A stretch of DNA of 64,000 nucleotides from Burkholderia latens (lineage in GTDB: Bacteria > Pseudomonadota > Gammaproteobacteria > Burkholderiales > Burkholderiaceae), in NCBI RefSeq assembly GCF_902499045.1, contig NZ_CABVPL010000013.1:62001-126000 (forward strand), written 5' to 3'. Every line of letters starts with the position of its first letter. Position 1 is the stretch's first letter. The notes under the pieces were generated by a model. That model had not been told where the DNA came from and ran no database searches. It worked only from the letters and a program-made list of their open reading frames with translations. A program made the position numbers and the translations under genes. Positions 34,039 to 43,648 of this stretch are shown here, in pieces.

Positions 34039-35892
34039 ATGTTTTCGTGGTTTGAACGGCGTTTGCCGACATTCCCGCTCGAGGATCCCGTCACGCCGCC
34101 GAAGGGGTTCTTCTCGTTCGTCTGGGCGTGCACGAAAGGCGCGCGCGGCTGGATCCTGCTGATCGCGCTGACGTCGGCCGCGCTCGCCGCGTACGAAGCC
34201 GCGCTGTTCGCGATGATGGGGCGCGTGGTCGACTGGCTGTCGTCCGCGACGCCCACCGACTTCGGCGGCCGCCATTTCGGCACGCTCGCCGGCTTCGCGG
34301 CGATCCTTGCCGGCAGCGCGCTGCTGATCGCGCTGCATACGATGGTCAAGCACCAGGTGCTCGCGATCAACTTCCCGATGCGGCTGCGCTGGCTGTTTCA
34401 CCGGCTGATGCTCGATCAGAGCCTGTCGTTCTACGCGAACGAGTTCGCGGGCCGCGTGACGACCAAGATCATGCAGACCGCGCTCGCGGTGCGCGATGCG
34501 CTGTTCATGTCGGTCGACGTCGTGATCGGCGTCGCCGCGTACCTGATCGGCATTCTCGCGCTCGCCGCGAGCTTCGACTGGCGGCTGATGATTCCGCTCG
34601 TGCTGTGGGCGCTCGGCTACGGCGCCGCCTGCGCGTTCTTCGTGCCGCGCCTCGGGCGCGTCGGCAGCGAACAGGCCGACGCGCGCGCGCTGATGACGGG
34701 CCGCATCACCGACGCCTATTCGAACATCACGACGGTGAAGCTGTTCTCGCACACGCGCCGCGAAGCCGACCACGCGCGCCGAGCGATGGAAGCGTTCAAG
34801 GTCACTGGCGATGCGCAGATGCGGCTCGTCAGCGCGTTCGAGATCGTCAACCACCTGCTGTCGACGCTGCTGCTGGTCGGCTCGACCGGCCTCGCACTGT
34901 ACCTATGGCTGCACGGCGAAGCGAGCGCGGGCGTGGTCGCGGCCGTGATCGCGATGGCGCTGCGGCTGTCGAGCTATTCGCACTGGATCATGTGGGAGAT
35001 GACCGAGCTGTTCGAGAACGTCGGCACGATCCAGGACGGCATCAACACGCTGACGAAGGTGCGCAGCGTGGTCGACGCGCCCGGCGCGAAGACGCTCGCG
35101 GTGCCGCGCGGCGAAATCGTGTTCGACAACGTGCGCTTCGCGCACGACGACAACGACACGCCGGTGTTCGACGGGCTGAACCTGACGATCCGGCCCGGCG
35201 AGCGGATCGGCCTGATCGGCCGCTCGGGCGCCGGCAAGTCGACGCTCGTGAACCTGCTGCTGCGCTTCTACGACGTGGACGGCGGCGCGATCCGGATCGA
35301 CGGGCAGGACATCGCGCACGTGACGCAGGACAGCTTGCGCGCGGCGATCGGGATGGTCACGCAGGACACGTCGCTGCTGCACCGGACGATGCGCGAGAAC
35401 ATCCTGTACGGCCGCCCCGACGCGACCGAGCACGAGATGCGCGACGCGGCCGTGCGCGCCGAGGCGTCCGACTTCATCGAGCGGCTGCGCGACCGGTACG
35501 GGCGCAGCGGCTACGACGTCGAGGTCGGCGAGCGCGGCGTGAAGCTGTCGGGCGGCCAGCGGCAGCGCGTCGCGATCGCGCGCGTGATGCTCAAGGACGC
35601 ACCGATTCTCGTGCTCGACGAAGCGACCAGCGCGCTCGATTCGGAGGTCGAAGTCGCGATCCAGCGCAGCCTCGACAGCCTGATGAGCGGCAAGACGGTG
35701 ATCGCGATCGCGCACCGGCTGTCGACGATCGCGGCGATGGACCGGCTGATCGTGCTCGACGAAGGCCGCATCGTCGAGGAAGGCACGCACCTGCAGCTGC
35801 TGCAGGCCGGCGGCATCTATGCGGCGCTGTGGGCGCACCAGAGCGGCGGCTTCCTCGGCGAGACGGCGGAAGCGGAAGGCGCGGAACAATAG
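34039..35892 (+). CDS. ABC exporter half-transporter (fused permease and ATPase)
   Basis: A 617-residue type IV ABC exporter subunit. Residues ~25-330 hold six membrane helices. The C-terminal ATPase has Walker A GRSGAGKST, signature LSGGQRQR, Walker B ILVLDEATS and the switch His in IAHRLST. It acts as a homodimer; related proteins export lipids, peptides or drugs. AAGGAGAAAGG precedes the ATG at 34039; the frame is open upstream but lacks family similarity. It stands alone with no regulator next to it. Confidence 0.92.
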   Translation: MFSWFERRLPTFPLEDPVTPPKGFFSFVWACTKGARGWILLIALTSAALAAYEAALFAMMGRVVDWLSSATPTDFGGRHFGTLAGFAAILAGSALLIALHTMVKHQVLAINFPMRLRWLFHRLMLDQSLSFYANEFAGRVTTKIMQTALAVRDALFMSVDVVIGVAAYLIGILALAASFDWRLMIPLVLWALGYGAACAFFVPRLGRVGSEQADARALMTGRITDAYSNITTVKLFSHTRREADHARRAMEAFKVTGDAQMRLVSAFEIVNHLLSTLLLVGSTGLALYLWLHGEASAGVVAAVIAMALRLSSYSHWIMWEMTELFENVGTIQDGINTLTKVRSVVDAPGAKTLAVPRGEIVFDNVRFAHDDNDTPVFDGLNLTIRPGERIGLIGRSGAGKSTLVNLLLRFYDVDGGAIRIDGQDIAHVTQDSLRAAIGMVTQDTSLLHRTMRENILYGRPDATEHEMRDAAVRAEASDFIERLRDRYGRSGYDVEVGERGVKLSGGQRQRVAIARVMLKDAPILVLDEATSALDSEVEVAIQRSLDSLMSGKTVIAIAHRLSTIAAMDRLIVLDEGRIVEEGTHLQLLQAGGIYAALWAHQSGGFLGETAEAEGAEQ

Positions 35893-35938
35893 CCGTGCCG
35901 ATGCTTCGGGCGTGCCGCGCGCAACGCGTGCCCGACGT

Positions 35939-35987
35939 GCGAAATGCGAAGTGCGAAGTGCGAAGTGCGAAGTGCGAAGTGCGAAGT
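35939..35987. repeat. Tandem array of a 7-bp unit (seven copies)
   Basis: GCGAAGT repeats six times perfectly (35946-35987), preceded by one variant GCGAAAT (35939-35945). It lies between the ABC exporter and the porin gene in non-coding DNA. Confidence 0.92.
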
Positions 35988-36139
35988 GATATCGCGCCGA
36001 TTCGGTTGCTTGCGCAACGATATGCCGACACGCCGTCACGCCTCATAACGATTCGACAATTTATTGGTTCCCTCGACGATGCGCGATCCGTATCGTTCAT
36101 CGATTCGTCAGACTTATCGACCAACGGGGGAAACCAACA

Positions 36140-37312
36140 ATGAAACGCATCCGGTCACTCGCGCTCCTCGCCGTTACGGCGTCGCTCCACGTTGCCGGCG
36201 CGCACGCGCAAAGCAGCGTCACGCTGTACGGCATCGCCGATGCGGGCATCGCGTACGTGCACAACGTGCAGAACGCCAACGGCAGCAACGCGTCGAACCT
36301 CGTCAGGTTCAGCAGCGGCAACCTGTCGGGCAGCCGCTGGGGGTTGCGCGGCATCGAGGATCTCGGCGGCGGGCTGTCCGCGCTGTTCCAGCTCGAGAAC
36401 GGCTTCAACCTCGGCACCGGCGCGCTCGGCCAGGGCCAGCGCGAATTCGGCCGCAAGGCAGTCGTCGGGCTCGCGAGCAGCACGTACGGCACCGTGACGC
36501 TTGGCCGCCAGTACGATCCGGTCATCGATCTCGTGCAGGGCCTCACCGAGGACAATTATTTCGGCGGCGTGTTCGCGACGCCGGGCGACCTCGACAACTA
36601 CGACAACAGCCTGCGCGTCAGCAACTCGGTGAAATACACGAGTCCGCTGATCTCCGGCTTCCAGTTCGCCGCGCTGTACGGCTTCGGCGGCGTCGCGGGC
36701 GCGACCGGCAGCGGCCGCACGTACAGCTTCGGGCTCAGCTACGCGAACGGCCCGCTGTCGCTCGGCGCCGGCTACTTCTTCGCGAACGGCGGCTCGACGG
36801 TCGCGAGCGGCGTGCGCACGTGGTCGAGCAGCTCGGACACGCTGTTCAACACCGTGATCAACCAGGGCTTCTCGAGCGCGAAGTCGATCCAGATCGTGCG
36901 CGTGGCCGGCCAGTACGTGGCGGGGCCGGCGACGTTCGGGCTCGCGTATTCGAACACGCAGTACGGCGCGGACACGCTGTCGGCCTTCACGCAGAACGCG
37001 AAGTTCAACAACGGCTCCGCGTTCTTCAACTGGCAATTCTCGCCGGCGCTGCGCGCGGGCGTCGGCTACAACTACACGTCGCTGACGGGCCCGGCTTCCG
37101 CGCACTACAACCAGGTGAACGTCGGCGCCGACTACGCGCTGTCGAAGCGCACCGACCTGTATGCGCTGTTCGGCTACCAGAAGGCGAGCGGCAACACGCT
37201 GAACGCGAGCGGCGCGATCGTGAAGGCGGCGGCGTCGGTCGGCTCGTATGGCGTGAATTCGGGCACCGATACGCAGGAACTCGCGATCGTCGGCATCCGC
37301 CACAAGTTCTGA
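36140..37312 (+). CDS. Gram-negative trimeric porin
   Basis: A 390-residue outer-membrane porin of the betaproteobacterial type. A signal peptide ends at AGAHAQ, followed by the family start SSVTLYGIADAGIAYV. The barrel strands, the L3-like segment around QYDPVIDLVQGL and the C-terminal AIVGIRHKF ending in Phe (the BAM recognition signal) are all there. It allows diffusion of small solutes. GGGGGAAA lies upstream of the ATG. The 7-bp array 150 bases upstream could influence its expression. A GC hairpin at 37337-37368 follows it. Confidence 0.94.
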   Translation: MKRIRSLALLAVTASLHVAGAHAQSSVTLYGIADAGIAYVHNVQNANGSNASNLVRFSSGNLSGSRWGLRGIEDLGGGLSALFQLENGFNLGTGALGQGQREFGRKAVVGLASSTYGTVTLGRQYDPVIDLVQGLTEDNYFGGVFATPGDLDNYDNSLRVSNSVKYTSPLISGFQFAALYGFGGVAGATGSGRTYSFGLSYANGPLSLGAGYFFANGGSTVASGVRTWSSSSDTLFNTVINQGFSSAKSIQIVRVAGQYVAGPATFGLAYSNTQYGADTLSAFTQNAKFNNGSAFFNWQFSPALRAGVGYNYTSLTGPASAHYNQVNVGADYALSKRTDLYALFGYQKASGNTLNASGAIVKAAASVGSYGVNSGTDTQELAIVGIRHKF

Positions 37313-37336
37313 CCGCCCCCTCGCATCGCCGTGAAC

Positions 37337-37368
37337 CGGCGGACGCACACCGCAGTGGGCGTCCGCCG
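37337..37368. terminator. GC-rich hairpin between convergent porin and secreted-protein genes
   Basis: CGGCGGACGC (37337-37346) and GCGTCCGCCG (37359-37368) form a perfect 10-bp stem with a 12-base loop. No T-run follows on either strand, but the position between convergent genes fits a bidirectional stop. Confidence 0.5.
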
Positions 37369-37384
37369 TGCCGTTCGCACCGCT

Positions 37385-37855
37385 TCAATGCCGTCGCATG
37401 CCGCCGAATCCGTGGCCGCCGGTGAAGGCCGGCTCACGATGAAAGCCCGCGCCCATCGGAACGCCGACGCGGCCGCGCACGCCGCCTTCGAAGTGGCCGG
37501 GATGACCGGGATGGTCGAAGTGATGGCGATGATGGAAACGGTCGATGAAGACGAAACTGGCGCCGGTGCCGACGAAAACCGCCGGCCCCCAGTACCACGG
37601 GTCCGTGTACGGATACGCGGTGTCCGGGTACCACACGACGCTGCCGTCCGCGTTCTGCATCATCTGCCACGTGCCGTCGCGTTGCCGGCACGCTCGCCCG
37701 ACCACCTGCTGTTCGGAGCCGTCGATTTCCGCCTGCATGACGACCGCCCGGCAGGCCGCGCCGTCATCCGTCGAGTCGTCATACGGTTGCGCCGGGACGG
37801 ACATCGAACAAACGACGCAGACCGCACCCATCCCGAACCGAAACAAGCTGCACAT
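37385..37855 (-). CDS. Secreted Gly/His-rich protein of unknown function
   Basis: A 156-residue exported protein. A signal-like N-terminus (FRFGMGAVCVVCSMSVPAQP) is followed by a compact region with CRAVVMQAEIDGSEQQVVGRAC, which could form one disulfide, then WYPDTAYPYTDPWYWGPA and a His/Gly/Phe-rich tail. Such tails occur in metal-related periplasmic proteins, but I recognise no family. AGGAG stands 7 bases before the ATG at 37855. It is convergent with the porin. Confidence 0.7.
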   Translation of the reverse strand: MCSLFRFGMGAVCVVCSMSVPAQPYDDSTDDGAACRAVVMQAEIDGSEQQVVGRACRQRDGTWQMMQNADGSVVWYPDTAYPYTDPWYWGPAVFVGTGASFVFIDRFHHRHHFDHPGHPGHFEGGVRGRVGVPMGAGFHREPAFTGGHGFGGMRRH

Positions 37856-38009
37856 GATCGGCTCCTGCATTGTTGCCCCGGACCACTCGACCCCTGGCGT
37901 CATTGAAGGCACACGCTTCGTACAGGGTCACCCGACCATTAAACGATAGGACATGCCGGAATATTCCCGGGGTCGGGATGCGTTCGCGGGCCGCGGAATC
38001 TGCCGGCGA

Positions 38010-38474
38010 TCATGCGCGCGGCGCGCGGCGGACGATGCAGTACACGCCCGCCGCGGTCACGCCGAACACGACATGTGCCCCGAGCGTGATTGCGCCGCGC
38101 ACTTGGACGAACCAAGGGAAGATCGCTGTAAACGCATGCAGGTTGACGCCGTACAGCACGAGACCGAATGCGCCGCCCGCGAGCAACGCGGCGCGTGGCG
38201 GCAGATTGCGGACGAGCTTCACGAGCACGGCCACGTAGGCAAGCGACAGCGCGGCATGCACGAGCGTCGCGACGCCCATGATGACCGGATCGAAACCCGC
38301 GGGCGCACCGAGCGCGCCGCGTCCCATCACGATCGCGGCGGTCAGGCGCGCATCGCGAAACAGGTTGTGAATCGGGTGTTCGCCGGCGAGCGGCCAGAGC
38401 AGCAGTTCGATGACGGTCGATCCGAGCGCCGCGCCGAACGCCGCCCACAGGATCGCGACCATACCGTTCCGCAT
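38010..38474 (-). CDS. Four-helix inner-membrane protein of unknown function
   Basis: A 154-residue protein with four clear hydrophobic segments (about residues 5-27, 52-80, 92-115 and 122-145). The pattern GSTVIELLLWPLAGEHPIHNLFRDARLTAA resembles small YagU/DUF1440-like membrane proteins, though I cannot name it with certainty. It is expressed from an ATG at 38474 just downstream of the hypothetical gene at 38518-39180, with a 43-bp gap, so the two may be co-transcribed. Confidence 0.7.
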   Translation of the reverse strand: MRNGMVAILWAAFGAALGSTVIELLLWPLAGEHPIHNLFRDARLTAAIVMGRGALGAPAGFDPVIMGVATLVHAALSLAYVAVLVKLVRNLPPRAALLAGGAFGLVLYGVNLHAFTAIFPWFVQVRGAITLGAHVVFGVTAAGVYCIVRRAPRA

Positions 38475-38517
38475 CACGTGCCCGCCTCCGCGATCGATGA
38501 CAGTCCGCGGTATGGAC

Positions 38518-39180
38518 TTACAACGGACGTTCGCAGTCCGTCCAGTACGCGAACGGATCGCGATGCCTCGGGTAGTGCTCGTCGAGCCATTTCAGCAGCG
38601 TCGCGCGCGCGTTGTCGAGGTCGGCCTTCGACGACGACGTCGTCAGCTCGTGCACTTCGACGGACTTTTCCCGATCCATCACATAGCAGTTCCAGTCGGG
38701 GCCGTCGAGATCCGGATCGTCGGACGCCTTCGACGACTTGCGAAAGCCGAACCCCTTGCGCGCATCGATGTAGTAGCGCGGATGCACTTTCAGATACGAC
38801 ATCTCGCCGCCCTGCAGGCTGCTTTCCGCACGAAGCACGTCGCGTTCGTCGACGATCTGCGTGACTTCCGGCAGCCGGCGCGAGCGCCAGCCGGCCGGCA
38901 GCGTCGCGGTCGCGCGCACGGCGTCGTATGCGCCCCACGTGAGGCCCCACGCCTCGGCCATGCGCTTCATGAACGCATCCGCGCCCGGATAACCGCGCAG
39001 CTGGATTCTGGTCGACAGCGTGACTTCGACGCGGCCGTCGGCGCCGGCCGCGTCGCCCGCCGCTTCGAACGGATTGCCCGGACGCGACGGCGCACGCTGC
39101 TGCGCGTCCGCGGGCGCCATGCCCGAAAACAGCTGGTCGAGCGCCGCGCGCGCTTTCGACGACTTGTCTGGTCTATTCAT
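38518..39180 (-). CDS. Cytoplasmic hypothetical protein
   Basis: A 220-residue soluble protein without signal peptide. The first ~50 residues are a low-complexity linker; the rest looks globular (TLSTRIQLRGYPGADAFMKRMAEAWGLTWGAYD ... YLKVHPRYYIDARKGFGFRK ... LLKWLDEHYPRHRDPFAYW). I do not recognise the family. Codon use and length favour a real gene. It precedes the four-helix membrane protein gene on the same strand. Confidence 0.68.
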   Translation of the reverse strand: MNRPDKSSKARAALDQLFSGMAPADAQQRAPSRPGNPFEAAGDAAGADGRVEVTLSTRIQLRGYPGADAFMKRMAEAWGLTWGAYDAVRATATLPAGWRSRRLPEVTQIVDERDVLRAESSLQGGEMSYLKVHPRYYIDARKGFGFRKSSKASDDPDLDGPDWNCYVMDREKSVEVHELTTSSSKADLDNARATLLKWLDEHYPRHRDPFAYWTDCERPL

Positions 39181-39346
39181 TCCTCATTCCCTGTGCATTC
39201 GAATCGAACGGCTCGAAACCCTCGATTCTCGCTCATCTTCCGGATCTGCCGGTTTTCCGTGCACGCATTGTCGGCGATCCGCCCTTCTTGGCCGAGCCGC
39301 AGCAACGTCCATGCCGCGGTGTCGCACGCGCCGATGTCCGTCATCG

Positions 39347-40327
39347 TTACCGCAGCGCCGCCCGCATCCGCTCCATCAGCGCGAGCACCTCCGGACGATT
39401 CTCGCCCTTCGCGTGCACGAAGTGATAGCGGAGCAGCGATTCGACCTCGTGACGGCTCACGCGCACGAGCGCGCTGCGCTTCAGATACGCGTCGGCGAGC
39501 GGCACCCGCGCCAGCGCGACGCCGAGCCCCGCTTCGGCCGCCGCGAGCACCAGGTTGTAATCCTCGAAACGCCGGTCCTGCGCGCGCGGCTTGAACGGAA
39601 TGCCGAGCGCGTCGAACCACGTACGCCAGCCGGTCACGTCGGAATCGTGCAGCAGCGGCATCTCGAGCAGCGCCGCATCGCCGCGGCGGCGGCGCAACGT
39701 TGCGAGCTGCGCGGCGAGCCGCGGATGCGCGACCGGATAAAGCGTCTCCGGCATGAACTCGCGCGTGTCGAGCTGGCGCCAGTTGCCGCGCCCGTACCGG
39801 ATCGACAGGTCGGCTTCGCCGGCGGCGATATCCACGTTGCGCACGTCGATGCCGAGTTCGATGCGCAGCGCGGGTGCTTCGCTCTCGAGCGCGTGTTGCC
39901 GCTCGAACAGCCAGAGCTGCGCGAAGGCCGGGACGACGCTCATTCTGACGACGCGCGGCGTACGCGGCGAGCGCCACTGGTCCGCCGCGCTGTCGATGAT
40001 CGCAAACGCCTGCTCGATGCGGCCGACGAAGCGCTGGCCGTCCGGCGTCAGCCGCACGCCGCGCGCATGACGTTCGAACAACGCCATGCCGAGCCAGTTC
40101 TCGACCGCGGCCACGCGCCGGCTGATCGCGCCGTGCGTGACGCCGGACACGTCGGCGGCCGCCAGGAACGAACCCTCGCGCGCGACCGCGCACACGGTCT
40201 CGAGGCTCGCGAGCGGCGGCCGCGGGCCCGGTGCCGGCGAGACGGCCGGCAGCAGGTCCCGCGCGCGCTGCCGCGTGCGTGCCGAACCGTCGGCCCGGCG
40301 TCGCGACGAGATGTGAGCCATATTCAT
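39347..40327 (-). CDS. LysR-family regulator divergent from an EamA transporter
   Basis: A 326-residue LysR regulator with an N-terminal extension of ~38 basic residues before the helix-turn-helix (LASLETVCAVAREGSFLAAADVSGVTHGAISRRVAAVE). The pattern is of the GcvA/AmpR-like group. A start further inside is possible if the extension is not translated. It is divergent from the EamA exporter at 40370 with only 42 bases between, so it probably controls that gene. Confidence 0.88.
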   Translation of the reverse strand: MNMAHISSRRRADGSARTRQRARDLLPAVSPAPGPRPPLASLETVCAVAREGSFLAAADVSGVTHGAISRRVAAVENWLGMALFERHARGVRLTPDGQRFVGRIEQAFAIIDSAADQWRSPRTPRVVRMSVVPAFAQLWLFERQHALESEAPALRIELGIDVRNVDIAAGEADLSIRYGRGNWRQLDTREFMPETLYPVAHPRLAAQLATLRRRRGDAALLEMPLLHDSDVTGWRTWFDALGIPFKPRAQDRRFEDYNLVLAAAEAGLGVALARVPLADAYLKRSALVRVSRHEVESLLRYHFVHAKGENRPEVLALMERMRAALR

Positions 40328-40369
40328 ATCTGGGTGTTGATCTGTGCGCTAGCTTAGCATCTCGCGACA

Positions 40370-41287
40370 ATGCACCATGGCTGCATGAATACCCTTTCAT
40401 CCCCGTCGTCGCGCAATGCGCGACCGCCGCTCTTCGCGGCCGGTGCGGTGGCGTTCACGATCGTGTCGTGGGCCTCCGCGTTCCCGTTCATCCGGATCGG
40501 CCTGCACGGGCTCACGCCGCTGCAGCTCGCAGCCGCGCGCTTCGCGACCGCGGCCGTGCTCGTGATCGCATGGCTCGCGTGGCGGCGGCCGCCGAAACCG
40601 TCGGCGCGCGACGCGCTGCGCTTTTTCGTGTGCGGCTTTCTCGGGATCGCGCTCTACAACGCGCTGCTCAATACCGGCGAGCAAACCGTGTCGGCGGGCG
40701 CCGCGAGCTTCATCGTCAACACACTGCCGATCTTCACCGCGCTGCTGGCCGCGGTGTTTCTGCGCGAACGGTTCAATCGCTGGGGCTGGCTGGGTTCGCT
40801 CGCGAGCCTCGCCGGCATCGCGGTGATCGCGCACGACCAGCCGGGCGGGCTCGTCCTCGGGTCCGGCAGCACGCTGATTCTCGGCGCGGCGCTGTGTTCG
40901 GCCAGCTATTTCGTGCTGCAGCGCCGGATGATTCCCGTGTACGGCGCTTTGCACTGCGCTGCGTACACGCTGCTGGCCGGCGCGGTGCTGCTCACGCCGT
41001 GGCTGCCCGGCGCGCTGGCGTCGCTCGGCGGCAGCGCGTCGCACGACACGGCGCTCGCCGTACTCGTGCTCGGCGTGTTTCCGGCCGCGCTCGGGTATGC
41101 GACTTGGACTTTCGCACTCGGCTATTTCGGCGCGGCGCGCGCGGCCAATTTTCTGTACCTGACGCCGGCGGTCGCGACCGCGTTGTCGATGGCGCTGACG
41201 GGCGAGCGGCCTGGTGTCGAGACAGTGTGCGGCGGCCTGCTGGCGATCGCGGGCGTGGTCTTCGTCGCGTTGCGCGGACGGACGTAG
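40370..41287 (+). CDS. EamA/DMT-family transporter
   Basis: A 305-residue, ten-helix drug/metabolite transporter with two EamA repeats. Helix 1 reads AVAFTIVSWASAFPFIRIGLHGLTPLQLAAARF, the diagnostic DMT start; the second repeat begins near LILGAALCSASYFVLQRR. Relatives export amino acids or metabolites such as threonine and cysteine. The ATG at 40370 has no good ribosome site; one five codons later (40385) is equally possible. Probably regulated by the divergent LysR. Confidence 0.88.
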   Translation: MHHGCMNTLSSPSSRNARPPLFAAGAVAFTIVSWASAFPFIRIGLHGLTPLQLAAARFATAAVLVIAWLAWRRPPKPSARDALRFFVCGFLGIALYNALLNTGEQTVSAGAASFIVNTLPIFTALLAAVFLRERFNRWGWLGSLASLAGIAVIAHDQPGGLVLGSGSTLILGAALCSASYFVLQRRMIPVYGALHCAAYTLLAGAVLLTPWLPGALASLGGSASHDTALAVLVLGVFPAALGYATWTFALGYFGAARAANFLYLTPAVATALSMALTGERPGVETVCGGLLAIAGVVFVALRGRT

Positions 41288-41910
41288 GCGCGCGAGTGGC
41301 TAAGCGGCATTGCCGGTGCGGAGGAGCCGGGAGCCAGTAGCGCTCCGTTCGGGCCGCCCCCCGCAGTCTGCGAGACGGAATGCATCGGCCGGCGACGCGA
41401 GCCGCGCCAATTCATCGACGCTGCCGGACTTGACCGTTAGTTGCATTAACGGCGTAACGAGGTCGCGGTGTCCTCGGGATCCCCACGAACGCGCGTGCAC
41501 ATTCGCGCAGCGTGCGTCGAAAAGTGTGCAGACAAACCGACCGAACAGTTCGCGACTGATTGCATCGCACTGTCCATGGTCAGCGGCATCGGCGCAGCCG
41601 AATAATCGGAGCAATCGACGGCGCGACCACCCCACGCGAATTGCACGACAAAACCCGCGACGGCTGCTGCACGACCGCATCACATTTGCGCAAGCCTACG
41701 CAATTCGCCGAGGCGGCCGCAAACGCGTTCGGATATATTCATACGATTGCGTGTCGTCGGAAAAAATCGCCTGCTCGCTCGGGCGCGGCCCGGCGACATG
41801 CAAGCCGAACCCGTCACGGGTCGCGGAAACCCGTCCGGGCAACGTCAGCATCTCACAAGGGCGCGCGGCGGCCGGACGGTACGAGAAATATCAATCAACG
41901 GAGATGGCAG
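41288..41910. other. 623-bp gene-free region before the LivJ-type gene
   Basis: No coding sequence, repeat or RNA gene is supported. It must contain the promoter of the binding-protein gene at 41911 and is long enough for an extended leader, but I see no convincing structured element. Confidence 0.3.
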
Positions 41911-43065
41911 ATGGAACGAAGCACTGTCGGCATGCGCTGCAAACCCCTGATCACCGCCGCACTGGCAGCCGCCGCATTCGCGGCTGCGTCGGGCGCGATG
42001 GCCGACCAGGTCGTGAAGATCGGCAGCGTCGAACCGACGACGGGCGGCATTTCGCACCTCGGCAAGGACAACGAGAACGGTGCGCGCCTCGCGGTGGAAG
42101 AAATCAATGCGAAGGGCCTGACGATCGGCGGCAAGAAGATCACGCTGCAGCTCGACGCGCAGGATGACGCAGCCGACCCGCGCCAGGCGACGCAGGTCGC
42201 GCAGAAGCTGGTCGACGACAAGGTCGTCGCCGTGATCGGCCACCTGAACTCGGGCACGTCGATCCCGGCATCGAAGATCTACAGCGACGCGGGCATCGTG
42301 CAGATCTCGCCGTCGGCCACGAATCCCACCTACACGCAGCAAGGCTTCAAGACGACCTACCGCGTCGTCGCGACCGACGCGCAGCAAGGCCCCGCACTCG
42401 CGACCTACGCGCAGTCGAAAGGCGTGAAGAGCGTTGCGGTGATCGACGATTCGACCGCGTACGGCCAGGGCCTCGCGAACGAGTTCGAGAAGAAGGCGAA
42501 GGCGCTCGGGCTGAAGGTGCTGTCGCACGATGCGACGAACGACAAGGCCGTCGACTTCCGCGCGATCCTGACGAAGATCAAGGGCGAGAACCCGGACGCG
42601 ATCATGTACGGCGGCATGGACGCCACCGGCGGCCCACTCGCGAAGCAGGCGAAGCAGCTCGGCCTGCGCGCGAAGATCCTGTCCGGCGACGGCGTGTGCA
42701 CCGACTCGCTGGCCGAACTGGCCGGCCCGGCGGCCGACAACGTACTGTGCTCGCAGGCCGGCGCGGCGCTCGAGAAGATGCCGGGCGGCGCGGCGTTCCT
42801 CGCGAAGTACCAGAAGCGCTTCAACCAGGGCATCAAGTTCGATGCGCCGTTCGCGTACGACGCGGTCTACATCGCGGTCGATGCGATGAAGCGCGCGAAC
42901 TCGACCGACCCGGCGAAGATCCTCGCGGCGATGCCGTCGACGAAGTATGACGGCGTGATCGGCACGACGACGTTCGACTCGAAGGGCGACCTGACGCACG
43001 GGGTCATCTCGATCTACGGCTACAAGACCGGCAAGAAGACCTTCCTCGATCAGGTGAAGATGTAA
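41911..43065 (+). CDS. Branched-chain amino-acid ABC transporter binding protein (LivJ/BraC-like)
   Basis: A 384-residue periplasmic binding protein of the Leu/Ile/Val family. The signal peptide is clipped near ASGAMADQ. The mature sequence has KIGSVEPTTGGISHLGKDNENGARLAVEEIN and VIGHLNSGTSIPAS, where the substrate carboxylate binds. No livHMGF genes adjoin, so it feeds a complex encoded elsewhere. ACGGAGATGGC precedes the ATG at 41911. The HTH-like small gene follows after 88 bases. Confidence 0.93.
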   Translation: MERSTVGMRCKPLITAALAAAAFAAASGAMADQVVKIGSVEPTTGGISHLGKDNENGARLAVEEINAKGLTIGGKKITLQLDAQDDAADPRQATQVAQKLVDDKVVAVIGHLNSGTSIPASKIYSDAGIVQISPSATNPTYTQQGFKTTYRVVATDAQQGPALATYAQSKGVKSVAVIDDSTAYGQGLANEFEKKAKALGLKVLSHDATNDKAVDFRAILTKIKGENPDAIMYGGMDATGGPLAKQAKQLGLRAKILSGDGVCTDSLAELAGPAADNVLCSQAGAALEKMPGGAAFLAKYQKRFNQGIKFDAPFAYDAVYIAVDAMKRANSTDPAKILAAMPSTKYDGVIGTTTFDSKGDLTHGVISIYGYKTGKKTFLDQVKM

Positions 43066-43153
43066 TTCCCCGCGAGGCCGGCCCGACGGGAACGCCACCC
43101 GTCGGCGCCGGTGCCGCGCGGGGCCGATTCAGGTTTTGCGGAGACGAAGCAAC

Positions 43154-43456
43154 ATGTGTGCGATGGCGTATGCGGACTTTCAACAGGAGTTGAAGAAAGC
43201 GCAGCTGACGGCGCGGGAATTCGCGCGGCTGATCCGGATGAACGAAAGCTCCATCACCAATTATTCGAGCAAGGGCACCGTCCCTTCCCACCTCGCGGTC
43301 ATCGCGACGCTGATCGGCGCGCTCGCCGCGCACGAGATCGATTTCCGGCACGTGATCGGCAAGACCGGCATCGAACCGAAGCGCCCGCGCGGCGTCGGCG
43401 CGTTTCCGGGCGTGGCAAAACCGCGTGCCGCGAAGCGCCGCAGCGGCAAGTCGTAA
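43154..43456 (+). CDS. Small XRE-like helix-turn-helix protein
   Basis: A 100-residue protein. The N-terminal half, FQQELKKAQLTAREFARLIRMNESSITNYSSKGTVPSHLAVIATLIGAL, fits an XRE/Cro-type helix-turn-helix. The tail is Lys/Arg/Pro-rich and probably disordered. It may be a regulator of the neighbouring transport gene or a nucleoid-type protein. The ATG at 43154 is chosen; another three codons on is possible. No target site is visible. Confidence 0.65.
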   Translation: MCAMAYADFQQELKKAQLTAREFARLIRMNESSITNYSSKGTVPSHLAVIATLIGALAAHEIDFRHVIGKTGIEPKRPRGVGAFPGVAKPRAAKRRSGKS

Positions 43457-43648
43457 CGGCCGCGGCCGACGGGCCGCTTGGCCGTTGCGCGCGGCGCTCT
43501 GCACGCCGCGCCGCATCAATCAGCCCGCATCTCGAATAGTGGCAAGCCCGGCCGCAAGACGCTCCGCACCCAACGTACGGGGCCAACGTCACCAGCGTAG
43601 CGGTGCATCGGGCAGCGCAACCCCACGCAGCAGCGCGCTGACCGGCCG

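Noticed and set aside
41288-41910. Riboswitch or long leader RNA before the LivJ-type gene
   Set aside because: The gap is long but I could not find a conserved stem set or a terminator/anti-terminator pair.
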